Positions 13,918-20,674 of a stretch of DNA of 20,674 nt are shown here, piece after piece. Numbering within the stretch: the first letter of the stretch is position 1; each line of letters starts with the position of its first letter. Both the position numbers and the translations under genes were made by a program. This DNA comes from a virus, in the IMG/VR virus record IMGVR_UViG_3300009705_004422, positions 1-20,674 of that record. One strand, 5' to 3'. The notes under the pieces are model-generated. The model was not told the DNA's origin, ran no database searches, and saw nothing but the letters and a program-made list of their open reading frames with translations.

Positions 13918-15504
13918 ATGAATACGCCTTATAAATTCAAAACACAATTTGATTTTGAAGTTTTTGCTACAGATGACCTAGAAAATGAGCTAAGTATTAG
14001 CGTTGCTTCTTTAGATAATTTAAAACCTTTGATACCCAAGGGGATTGATTTAGACCGTAATATTGATTTGGTGGGAGCTGCTTTTAATGCGGCTGTTGTT
14101 AATCGTTTTAACAGGAATGGAGATGGTATCAGTTCCGCCACGGCAAAAGAACTTCTTAATTACTTTATCCATAAGCCCACTAATATAGAACATAAAAAAC
14201 AAAAAGTTGTGGGGCACATCGTAAACGCAGCGTTTACAGATATGGGGAACGAGAAAATTCTAAATACAGATAAGCTGGAAAACAAGAAAGACCCTTTTTA
14301 TATTTCTCTTGCCGCGGTCATTTATAAAACTGTCAACCCGGAATTCGCAGAGCTATTGCTGAAAGCAAGTGATCCCGAGGATATTGATTATAACAAAATT
14401 TCTGCAAGCTGGGAGTTGGGGTTTAATGAGTATCATATTGCAGTAGGGTCTCAAAACCTTAGCGAAGCAGAGATAATTAGTGACCCGCAGAAAATAAAAG
14501 AATTTGAAAAATACCTTAGAGCAAACGATGGAAGCGGTACGCTTGACGACGGCACGCCGGTTTATCGCTTAGTAGCTGGAGAGGTGTTTCCATTAGGAAT
14601 TGGCTTCACAACAAAGCCTGCGGCAGATGTAAAAGGGGTCACTACTCATGAAAATATTGACCTCCAGCTGGAAGAAAAAGAGGACGCAGACGCTAAAGTG
14701 TCAATGCCCACACTAGAAAAAATTCAAAAAAACATTTTAAAAATTTCCCAAAAGGGAGAATCTAATGTAAAAAGTAATAACAGTTTTAAAACTATGGACA
14801 CACAAGAATTAACTAACGAGTTCGCAAAGATGCTCGATTCTAAGTTAGGCAAAAAGTCTGAGTTTTCGCAAGAGTCTGTGGCTAGCATGGCAACCGTCAT
14901 TATGGATAGAATCCGTGAGAAGGATGCTGAGTGGAAGTTACAGCAAGAAGCAGCCGAAATAGAGAAGGTTGATGCGATTACTCGTGCTGAAGAAGCCAAA
15001 GCTAATATCGAGGGCTTTAAAACGCAGCTCGAAGAGGCTCAAGAGAAGATTGCTTCTCTTGAGGGTACCATCTCCACTGCAAAAGCAGAGGAGTTATTCA
15101 ATAGCAGGATGGAAAATATCGATTCCCAGTACGACTTAGAAGACAGCGATCGCGCTGTGCTTGCTAAGGATGTGGCTGCGCTCGAGTCTTCGGAGGCTGC
15201 TTTTGAGGCATACCAGCAAAAACTTGGGGTTATACTCAAGCATAAAGGTAAAGCTTATAAGGAAGAGCAGGAAGTTGCTTTTCAGTCGAAGGTAGAACAA
15301 GAGCTTCAGAAGCGCTTGGCTACACTTGACCACTCTAAAGCTTCTACCTCAAAGGAGGCTACAGTTGAAGATCTCGTCGAAAACGTTGAGGTTTCCAGTG
15401 AGCCTGCAATTGTGAATAATAACGAAGCGTCTTCGCAAGAGGAATCCCTTCGAGACAAGTTCATGAAAGCTTTTAATCCTGACACAGTTTCAGTAACATA
15501 CTAA
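13918..15504 (+). CDS. Prohead protease with C-terminal scaffold domain
   Basis: The 528-residue product joins two parts. Residues 1 to about 245 look like a capsid maturation protease: HKPTNIEHKKQKVVGHIV holds a candidate catalytic His92, and KISASWELGFNEYHIAVG holds Ser162/Ser164, as in His/Ser prohead proteases. From about residue 290 the chain becomes a long acidic coiled coil (EEAKANIEGFKTQLEEAQEK and following), the expected shape of an internal scaffold. This is the classic protease-scaffold fusion placed before the capsid gene. An in-frame ATG at 14794 (residue 293) could start a separate scaffold polypeptide. The catalytic residues are picked by eye. Confidence 0.82.
   Translation: MNTPYKFKTQFDFEVFATDDLENELSISVASLDNLKPLIPKGIDLDRNIDLVGAAFNAAVVNRFNRNGDGISSATAKELLNYFIHKPTNIEHKKQKVVGHIVNAAFTDMGNEKILNTDKLENKKDPFYISLAAVIYKTVNPEFAELLLKASDPEDIDYNKISASWELGFNEYHIAVGSQNLSEAEIISDPQKIKEFEKYLRANDGSGTLDDGTPVYRLVAGEVFPLGIGFTTKPAADVKGVTTHENIDLQLEEKEDADAKVSMPTLEKIQKNILKISQKGESNVKSNNSFKTMDTQELTNEFAKMLDSKLGKKSEFSQESVASMATVIMDRIREKDAEWKLQQEAAEIEKVDAITRAEEAKANIEGFKTQLEEAQEKIASLEGTISTAKAEELFNSRMENIDSQYDLEDSDRAVLAKDVAALESSEAAFEAYQQKLGVILKHKGKAYKEEQEVAFQSKVEQELQKRLATLDHSKASTSKEATVEDLVENVEVSSEPAIVNNNEASSQEESLRDKFMKAFNPDTVSVTY
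14794..15504 (+). CDS. Possible nested in-frame scaffold protein
   Basis: ATG 14794 is in frame with the protease/scaffold gene and would give a 236-residue product starting MDTQELTNEFAKML, exactly where the coiled-coil scaffold region begins. Upstream is a GGGAGAA (14755-14761), too far for a normal ribosome-binding site, and a GTAAAAAGTAATAA stretch partly resembling the start-proximal motif. Nested scaffold genes are known in lambda (Nu3 within C). The case here is suggestive only. Confidence 0.35.
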   Translation: MDTQELTNEFAKMLDSKLGKKSEFSQESVASMATVIMDRIREKDAEWKLQQEAAEIEKVDAITRAEEAKANIEGFKTQLEEAQEKIASLEGTISTAKAEELFNSRMENIDSQYDLEDSDRAVLAKDVAALESSEAAFEAYQQKLGVILKHKGKAYKEEQEVAFQSKVEQELQKRLATLDHSKASTSKEATVEDLVENVEVSSEPAIVNNNEASSQEESLRDKFMKAFNPDTVSVTY

Positions 15505-15509
15505 ATATT

Positions 15510-16178
15510 ATGGCATTAAGACTATATCCATTCAGGCAATATAGTGATCACGATGTGGTCAATATGTTTGCAAATCAGATAGTTGATGAGAATCCATCAA
15601 CTGATGGCGACGGTAGTGCAGGTGTGCTCGTGAAGGTGCTGAGCGGTGATTTGAAGAAAGATGTGATTGAATTCGCAGCTTCTTCGAGTTACCTTGGTAA
15701 AACGGACTACCCATTCTTGGGTGCCGATAAATACCCTCAAGTTCCCCTCCGGTGCATCGCGGCAACGACTGGCGCTCCAGTATTAGGGGTCACGCTTAAT
15801 CAGACGATTAAGAATGACGAGAACGGTGAAAAACTCATCTACAATCCAATCAAAGCAGACGAGCTTCAAGCCGTTCTGAGCGGTCAAGCCGTTCCAGTAG
15901 CGACAAAAGGTTTGTTTACATTTGATGAGACAGCGTATACAAAGTCGGCTACATTTATCCCCGGCAACGTAGCGGTCGTTTCTTCGACCGCAGGTAAAAT
16001 GGACGGACTTAGTTCGGACCTGATTAACCTGCATCGTGTAATTGGGCATATTCTAGCTACAGGCAATAGGACCTCTCAAAATGGGCAGTCCGATGAGTTT
16101 GCAGGTACGGGTACAGCGCAGTATGCAATGGTCCATATTGATGCTTCCGCATCATGGAGTGCTTCTGATAATGGCTAA
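15510..16178 (+). CDS. Putative capsid decoration protein
   Basis: The 222-residue product begins MALRLYPFRQYSDHDVVNMF and looks like a beta-rich structural protein, with many Gly, Ala, Thr and Val and no membrane or enzyme motif. Its place between scaffold and major capsid genes is the usual site of head decoration or stabilising proteins. The C-terminal part has GNRTSQNGQSDEFAGTGTAQ and ends in a Ser-rich tail. It follows the scaffold stop by 5 bases with no clear ribosome-binding site; the upstream AGTAACATACTAAATATT is only a weak relative of the GTGTAW signal. Function is inferred from position and sequence style. Confidence 0.65.
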   Translation: MALRLYPFRQYSDHDVVNMFANQIVDENPSTDGDGSAGVLVKVLSGDLKKDVIEFAASSSYLGKTDYPFLGADKYPQVPLRCIAATTGAPVLGVTLNQTIKNDENGEKLIYNPIKADELQAVLSGQAVPVATKGLFTFDETAYTKSATFIPGNVAVVSSTAGKMDGLSSDLINLHRVIGHILATGNRTSQNGQSDEFAGTGTAQYAMVHIDASASWSASDNG

Positions 16179-16192
16179 TTAAAGGAATTATA

Positions 16193-17332
16193 ATGAAAAT
16201 TACATTAAAAAGAACCCCAGAACAACTCGAACTTATTAAGGCTATGGCCTCTAAGAATCGAGACACTGCTTACAGTGCACAGGTTGCCTTGGCTGAGTTT
16301 ATTGGTCCAGTTGTTTCGGAAGTTATCAATAATGCTCCGACAATTAGCAATCTATTCACTCCGCTTCAGTATAACGCTGACGACAACCCCTCTCTTCCAT
16401 TAGACTTGTATTACAATGTCTTCGACGAAGATTATATTCAGGTTTGGAGTCAGTCAGTTGCCGGTGGTCTTCCGACCAACATGGTGCAGCCTACTGCTTC
16501 GGAGCTTAAGTTCACAACCTACACTTTGGATAGTGCGGTTGCTTTCGATAGAAAGTACGCCTCTCGTTCACGGTTGGATGTGATTGGTAAAACCTTCACT
16601 CGTGTAGCGCAGGAAGTGTTGCTGAAACAGGAGAGGACTTCCTCGAACCTGTTGATGACAGCTCTTGCTGAAGCCACTGCTGGAAGCGCTGCGTTTAGCG
16701 CAAAAAATCGCAATGTTTTCCGTACGCATGCTGCAGGTAGGCTTTTATTGGATGATCTTAATAAGCTTATCACTAAAGCCAAACGGGTTAACGCCTCTTG
16801 GTCAGGTGGTACTCCTACGGGAGCTCGGCACGGTATTAGCGATCTTATCGTTTCTCCCGAAGTGATAGAGCAGATTCGCGCTATCGCTTATAATCCGATG
16901 AATACCGCTCAAGCAACAGCTGGAGTGTCATCTATTCCAGCTACGGATGCGGTTCGTAACGAGGTATGGAAATCCAGCGGTGTTACAGAGTTCTTCGGTA
17001 TTAATATTATGGAAGTGCTTGAGCTTGGTGTTGGTAAGCGTTATAACGACGTCTTTGATACTGTGGCTGGCGCTACTGATTATCTTGATAATAACTCTAC
17101 CACTGCTTCTAGCCCGTTTGCTGGGGCAACTGAGCAGATCTTAATTGGTTTGGATCGTAGTCGTGATGCGCTTGTGCGTGCCATTGCTGTGGATTCAGAC
17201 ACCGGCTCTGAGTTCAACTTGGTAGCGGACGATCAGTTCTCTATTAGGCAGCAACGAATCGGTTACTATGGTTCCCTCGAAGAGGGTCGTATGGTTCTCG
17301 ACAATCGTGCTTTGGTTGGCTTGATTATGTAA
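16193..17332 (+). CDS. Major capsid protein
   Basis: The 379-residue product is the probable HK97-fold major capsid protein. It has LAEFIGPVVSEVINNAPTIS near the N-terminus, DDNPSLPLDLYYNV, then ASELKFTTYTLDSAVAFDRK and IGKTFTRVAQEVLLKQERTS. The C-terminal part has LIVSPEVIEQIRAIAYNP and ends QRIGYYGSLEEGRMVLDNRA. Length and gene order (protease/scaffold, decoration, capsid, strong terminator) agree with this. A good AAAGGA ribosome-binding site lies 8 bases before the ATG, unlike most neighbours. Codon use looks slightly richer in C-ending codons than the accessory genes, as is common for highly expressed genes. Confidence 0.9.
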   Translation: MKITLKRTPEQLELIKAMASKNRDTAYSAQVALAEFIGPVVSEVINNAPTISNLFTPLQYNADDNPSLPLDLYYNVFDEDYIQVWSQSVAGGLPTNMVQPTASELKFTTYTLDSAVAFDRKYASRSRLDVIGKTFTRVAQEVLLKQERTSSNLLMTALAEATAGSAAFSAKNRNVFRTHAAGRLLLDDLNKLITKAKRVNASWSGGTPTGARHGISDLIVSPEVIEQIRAIAYNPMNTAQATAGVSSIPATDAVRNEVWKSSGVTEFFGINIMEVLELGVGKRYNDVFDTVAGATDYLDNNSTTASSPFAGATEQILIGLDRSRDALVRAIAVDSDTGSEFNLVADDQFSIRQQRIGYYGSLEEGRMVLDNRALVGLIM

Positions 17333-17359
17333 TAATCGGGTTTTTCCTAAAAAATTCAG

Positions 17360-17392
17360 CTCCACCCCAAAGCGGGGTGGAGTTTTTTTTTT
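17360..17392 (+). terminator. Strong rho-independent terminator after the capsid gene
   Basis: CTCCACCCC (17360-17368) pairs perfectly with GGGGTGGAG (17374-17382) around a 5-base loop, followed by ten Ts. It is the strongest one-way terminator in the window. Confidence 0.95.
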
Positions 17393-17404
17393 GAAAAAGA
17401 TCTT

Positions 17405-17410
17405 GTGTAT
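17405..17410 (+). promoter_or_regulatory. GTGTAT motif before the SAP-domain gene
   Basis: TTGTGTATACTACTATTATA precedes the ATG at 17424; GTGTAT is 19 bases upstream. It lies directly after the capsid terminator, as expected if it opens a new transcript. Confidence 0.45.
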
Positions 17411-17423
17411 ACTACTATTATAT

Positions 17424-17873
17424 ATGGCAACAAAGAAAAAAAGAACCATAAAGAAGGCTGGCAAGAAAGCAGCACCAGCTAAAAAGACTAAAGCGTCAAC
17501 CGACAAGCCCACTGATAAGCTAAGCGAGCTACGGTATTCAAGCGGTAAAATGGACGATGAGACTCTTTCAAAAATTGAGGAGCTAGAAGCTGTGTTGGGA
17601 GTGCATGAAGTTAACCATTTTGGAACCAATGATCCCAATATTTTTGAAAACCAGCTTAAAGAAATGACTCTTGCGGACCTTCAGAATCTTTGCGGCAAGG
17701 TTCGATTATTTGCTAGTGGGAACACGAGAGAAATAAAAGAAAAGTTACGCAAGGAATTTAGGCGCGTGTCCCAAGGCCAGCGAACTATTAGCATGCGCAA
17801 AAGCACCTCTGTTTGTGACCCAAGCCACCCTAACCACGAACAAGCCAAAAAGGTTCTAGGTCAAGGATTTTAA
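17424..17873 (+). CDS. Histone H1-like/SAP-domain DNA-binding protein
   Basis: The 149-residue product has a Lys/Ala/Pro-rich N-terminal tail (KKAGKKAAPAKKTKAS, residues 10-25) resembling histone H1 tails. A SAP-like domain follows at about residues 77-114 (LKEMTLADLQNLCGKVRLFA, then SGNTREIKEKLRKEFRR), with the usual L-x3-L and a helix after the SGN turn. SAP domains bind DNA. Its place after the capsid gene, as a separate transcript, suggests a role with packaged or replicating DNA, or in the virion. I chose ATG 17424: an earlier TTG at 17391 lies inside the terminator, and a GTGTAT motif precedes 17424. Confidence 0.75.
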   Translation: MATKKKRTIKKAGKKAAPAKKTKASTDKPTDKLSELRYSSGKMDDETLSKIEELEAVLGVHEVNHFGTNDPNIFENQLKEMTLADLQNLCGKVRLFASGNTREIKEKLRKEFRRVSQGQRTISMRKSTSVCDPSHPNHEQAKKVLGQGF

Positions 17874-17879
17874 GTGTAA
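17874..17879 (+). promoter_or_regulatory. GTGTAA motif before the putative connector gene
   Basis: TAAGTGTAAATTACTTTACT abuts the stop of the SAP gene (TAA 17871-17873); GTGTAA is 17 bases before ATG 17891. The 17-base gap holds nothing else and no ribosome-binding site. Confidence 0.45.
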
Positions 17880-17890
17880 ATTACTTTACT

Positions 17891-18436
17891 ATGGCTTGGG
17901 ATTCAGATAAGAAGCAAACACCTTATTTCGTTAGCACTGTTGCTACAGGTATCTATCGGGACGAGTTTGATAGCGATACGGGGTATCAATCCCTATCTCA
18001 GATCTCTGGGTGGCTGGAGAATAATGTAGGACTACTCAACACTCAGCTCTATACTTCTTTCTCAGGATCTGGAACCACTGATGGGGATACAGCCCTTCAG
18101 GGCACAGGGGCCTTTAGATACGAAGAGGCGGATATCTTTAAACAGCTTTATCTTGTAGAGTACTACAAAAAGAAGACACGCTCTGTTTTGAAGGGCATAG
18201 ATAGCTCTGTAGATTTCATTACCTTGAGGGATGGAGATTCTTCGATTACGCGTACAAATAAAAATGAGATAGCCAAGACCTACAGGGGGCTCACTAAGGA
18301 CGCTCAGGAGCGCCTAGACGGCCTTACGGCCAAATACAACATATATGCCGCTGTTCCCCTGCAAGTAGCAGGAGCGGACGCTACGCCCCTTTCAGGGGAA
18401 GCTAACTATCCTGTGTATAACGCTTTCAGGGGATAA
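17891..18436 (+). CDS. Putative head-tail connector or virion structural protein
   Basis: The 181-residue product has no signal peptide, membrane segment or enzyme motif. It starts MAWDSDKKQTPYFVSTVATG. It contains LSQISGWLENNVGLLNTQLY, then a helical part with ADIFKQLYLVEYYKKKTRSV. Size and place after the capsid region fit a connector/neck (head completion) protein. I recognise the style from marine myovirus-like genomes but cannot name the family. It is the last plus-strand gene, closed by a bidirectional terminator 26 bases downstream. Confidence 0.55.
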   Translation: MAWDSDKKQTPYFVSTVATGIYRDEFDSDTGYQSLSQISGWLENNVGLLNTQLYTSFSGSGTTDGDTALQGTGAFRYEEADIFKQLYLVEYYKKKTRSVLKGIDSSVDFITLRDGDSSITRTNKNEIAKTYRGLTKDAQERLDGLTAKYNIYAAVPLQVAGADATPLSGEANYPVYNAFRG

Positions 18437-18462
18437 TCTTTTACCTTTGTATATTTAAATAA

Positions 18463-18492
18463 AAAAGCTGCCAAGTTTCCTTGGCAGCTTTT
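18463..18492. terminator. Perfect bidirectional terminator at the strand switch
   Basis: AAAAGCTGCCAAG (18463-18475) pairs with CTTGGCAGCTTTT (18480-18492), a perfect 13-bp stem with a TTTC loop and A/T flanks on both sides. It serves both the connector gene and the convergent tail gene. Confidence 0.95.
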
Positions 18493-18512
18493 GGTTGTTA
18501 GAGGTGTTTGTA

Positions 18513-20012
18513 TCAACTACCAAGCCATTCGGGGGTCCCTTTATAGGTGGCATCATTATCCTTTTCTGTGCCCATAGGCCAGTAAGGAAGTGTCCGGAAA
18601 CGAGGGTAAGAACCGTTCATAAATAACCCATTGATTTGATCGTTTGCCCCGCCGATTTGAGTAGTAAAGGTCATATCGACAGTTTCGTTATCTCCAATAG
18701 AGCTGCTAAACGTTTCGCTATCTAGGCGAGCATTTTTTACTATATATTGAAGCCTATTCTGCCCGGGTGAAAGGCAAGAGGCGTCTTTCATCGTTAAGGT
18801 GAAGTTGTGCGTTTGCTTGTTGCATAGCTCTACAAACAGGTTCTTGTTGTTAAGATCAGCAACTATAGCCGAGACTGTACAACTGATATCTACTGGAAGA
18901 TCAACTACTCGTGCGTAGCCAAAAGTACTTCCAAGGCGCTGCAAGATTGTGCGGCTCAATGGAACGTTAATAGTGAAGCTTTGGATATGAGCGGATCCGG
19001 CACCGTCCATATCAGCCAGACCGTAATACGATCCAGAGTCGCTCATAGTTAAGGTGAGATCTCCGGGGCGAAGGGCCGCTATTGCAGCGCTACCAGTAGT
19101 ATTGAAAGATGTTCCGTAGTCTCTTTGGTATTCTACAGTACCAGCGTTACCCATTCCGGTTTGGAAGACGTAACGATTAGTTCCGGTGTTTCCATCGAGG
19201 GTTACGCCGGGAACACCTTCGTCCAGATATCCTGCTGCTGTCAGGGGTGAGCCAGACAAGTGGTCGTCCACCTTAATGTTGAAAGCCTCAACAGTAACCG
19301 AAGCGGTAGGAATGGCGCCCACTGAAGCTTCGACTGTATAATCGCTCACAAAACCATTACCAATAGCAACCACATCGTTCTTAATATATCCAGCGGTTCC
19401 TGTGGCGGCTAAAGCCGTTGTGCCCTGCACATCCTTGCCGTCTGGAACGACTGTGATAAAATAGTTATTTCCTTGGGGGTCATTTAAGACTCCTGAAAGA
19501 GCTGAATAACCAGACAAACAACCATCACCTGTCCAGAAATAAGATGTGGCGTTTTCACGAGAGGGCTGATTTATTCCTTCAAGTAGACTCTCAGTGGGAA
19601 CGTTGAAGCCCATTTTTCTTTCATTTCCGCCGTCTGTCAGGTAATAGTTAAAGTCCAGCCCAACAGTCGGGGATTCCATAACAATAGAATCTAAACGAGC
19701 CAATTGGCCAAATTCGTTAACATCCTGCCTGTTAATTGTGAAATTAAAGTTGGCTGATTGTATTCTTTCCATTGGTTCAATCAGGCTCCGATTCTTGGTG
19801 TTACCCGCGGCAGAGGGAACTAACTCTGTGCCGTTGATAGAGGCTCGAGCAGGAACGCCTGTCCAGTTTAGATTGTAGGTTTCGTCTCGCGATGTAGGAG
19901 TGCCCCCGACCGGGACGCAGTTATTGCCTGTCTGAATATGATACCCAGTAGAGTTAGGGCTTATAAAAAGCGCCTGACTTTGATAAATAATTCTGTTTCT
20001 TGATGTAGCCAT
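18513..20012 (-). CDS. Putative tail tube protein, apparently with two related domains
   Basis: The 499-residue product is beta-rich and begins MATSRNRIIYQSQALFISPN, a start I associate with tail tube or similar structural proteins of marine myovirus-like phages. The segment ANFNFTINRQDVNEFGQLAR (about 87-106), followed by SPTVGLDFNYYLTDG, is echoed near residues 345-395 by HIQSFTINVPLSRTILQRLG and VDLPVDISCTVSAI. This suggests a duplicated tube-like domain. A Thr/Ala/Gly-rich middle (about 190-290) may be an inserted or surface domain. It is larger than a classical tube protein (150-200 residues), so tail sheath-associated or another tail protein remains possible. It is convergent with the head genes. 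Confidence 0.6.
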   Translation of the reverse strand: MATSRNRIIYQSQALFISPNSTGYHIQTGNNCVPVGGTPTSRDETYNLNWTGVPARASINGTELVPSAAGNTKNRSLIEPMERIQSANFNFTINRQDVNEFGQLARLDSIVMESPTVGLDFNYYLTDGGNERKMGFNVPTESLLEGINQPSRENATSYFWTGDGCLSGYSALSGVLNDPQGNNYFITVVPDGKDVQGTTALAATGTAGYIKNDVVAIGNGFVSDYTVEASVGAIPTASVTVEAFNIKVDDHLSGSPLTAAGYLDEGVPGVTLDGNTGTNRYVFQTGMGNAGTVEYQRDYGTSFNTTGSAAIAALRPGDLTLTMSDSGSYYGLADMDGAGSAHIQSFTINVPLSRTILQRLGSTFGYARVVDLPVDISCTVSAIVADLNNKNLFVELCNKQTHNFTLTMKDASCLSPGQNRLQYIVKNARLDSETFSSSIGDNETVDMTFTTQIGGANDQINGLFMNGSYPRFRTLPYWPMGTEKDNDATYKGTPEWLGS

Positions 20013-20068
20013 AGTATTTTAAAGTTTTATTAAAAATAGTTACAGCCAAAACTGAAGTTTGAGAACTT

Positions 20069-20674
20069 TTATTGTCTGGGGAAACGGTATTTGTTGATTT
20101 CAAAGTCTATAAAACCTACATATAGTGGAACAGGTATAAATTTGTCCATTTTGTCTGAAATCTTAGAAACAGTAGTGTTTTGTATGAAGAAAGTGTCTGT
20201 TGAATTGTTGTTTGCAACATTGTTGTAATCATAGCCTGTAGGATAGGTAGATTTGATGCCGCCGTACTCATCTAAGGGAGATCCTGTGTAGGGAATACCT
20301 CTGAATATTTCTTTAGAGGCGTCCGCAAAAATAGAAAGGATACCATCTAATTGATATGTATTTTCAGCAAAAGCTACAGCGGTGATGTTGGAGATAGTAT
20401 TATCTTCGCCCCCGAGAGCAAAAGGCTCATTAGTGCTGGTAGTTGTAGAAAGAAAGACTGCGGGAGTTACTTCGTCGTATGGGGCTACGTTTGTTAATTC
20501 TCGTGTATAGCGAGCATTTAGTTTGTATTTACCTTCCATTATAAGGCTTTCTTCGTTTTGGTTGGAAACGTAAGTATTAAAGTTTTTGACGCTATAACTC
20601 CCGCTGATAGGGGAGGCGGCAGAATAAGAACTATCAAATAAGACTCTCCCGTTTTCGTAATCTACCCCCATCCC
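20069..20674 (-). CDS. Virion structural protein, partial (continues beyond window)
   Basis: The reading frame is open to the window edge: an ATG lies at 20671 but the preceding codon GGG is also in frame, so the true start is probably outside. The visible 201 residues include DYENGRVLFDSSYS and SGSYSVKNFNTYVSNQNEES, a pattern (D-x2-NG-x-V-x-F) I have seen in phage tail-region structural proteins. A later part has TSTNEPFALGGEDNTISNIT and ends FEINKYRFPRQ. No enzyme motif is visible. It lies 56 bases upstream of the putative tail tube gene on the same strand, so both probably belong to the tail module. Family not identified. Confidence 0.55.
   Translation of the reverse strand, partial: GMGVDYENGRVLFDSSYSAASPISGSYSVKNFNTYVSNQNEESLIMEGKYKLNARYTRELTNVAPYDEVTPAVFLSTTTSTNEPFALGGEDNTISNITAVAFAENTYQLDGILSIFADASKEIFRGIPYTGSPLDEYGGIKSTYPTGYDYNNVANNNSTDTFFIQNTTVSKISDKMDKFIPVPLYVGFIDFEINKYRFPRQ

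Noticed and set aside
17391-17423. TTG start adding MKKILCILLLY as an apparent hydrophobic leader to the SAP-domain gene
   Set aside because: It lies in the T-run of the capsid terminator; ATG 17424 follows a GTGTAT motif and starts the H1-like basic tail. The resemblance to a signal peptide is accidental.
1-20674. tRNA genes, rRNA, CRISPR arrays, insertion sequences, integrase or attachment sites
   Set aside because: No cloverleaf, repeat-spacer pattern, transposase or integrase motif was seen by eye; a covariance-model scan was not possible.

Overview
This window looks like part of the genome of a tailed double-stranded DNA phage (or prophage). It carries a PhoH-like ATPase, a sigma-like factor, terminase, portal, prohead protease/scaffold, decoration protein, major capsid protein and tail-type structural proteins, and no host housekeeping genes. 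The sequence is AT-rich. Several accessory genes point to a host in the PVC superphylum (Verrucomicrobiota, Lentisphaerota or relatives, probably marine). These are two pseudopilins of the H-X9-DG type, which is hugely expanded in those bacteria, and a very lysine-rich exported protein of a style I associate with Verrucomicrobiota. The host call is inference.

Layout. (1) 1-1620, plus strand: an exported basic protein behind a sigma-54-like promoter, a terminator at 811-836, then a small CxxC membrane protein and an unknown gene. (2) 6109 to 1625, minus strand: a GT4-like glycosyltransferase, two tandem pseudopilins, then a run of four small envelope proteins (a one-pass membrane protein, a membrane-anchored coiled coil, a miniature MscS-like channel and a lipoprotein). 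(3) 6167-11825, plus strand: PhoH-like ATPase, zinc ribbon, sigma-like factor with a four-cysteine insert, putative small terminase, C2H2-ERCC4 nuclease and large terminase. Most of these genes overlap or nearly abut. (4) 11876-17332, plus strand: portal, protease/scaffold, decoration protein and major capsid protein, closed by a strong terminator. (5) 17424-18436, plus strand: an H1-like/SAP DNA-binding protein and a putative head-tail connector. (6) After a perfect bidirectional terminator the strand flips, and tail-type structural genes (20674 to 18513) run the other way.

How it fits together. The terminase, portal and capsid block is an ordinary packaging and head module. The unusual part is the minus-strand accessory block, which seems aimed at the host envelope: pilin-like proteins, a glycosyltransferase, a pared-down mechanosensitive channel fragment and a lipoprotein. 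A second unusual feature is a short GTGTA(A/T) motif that recurs in the gaps just upstream of start codons, on both strands and pointing at the downstream gene. It lies 9 to 21 bases before an ATG in most cases. It may be a phage promoter element or other start-proximal signal, possibly read by the phage's own sigma-like factor. That link is a hypothesis. No tRNA, rRNA, CRISPR array, insertion sequence, integrase, lysozyme or other endolysin was seen.
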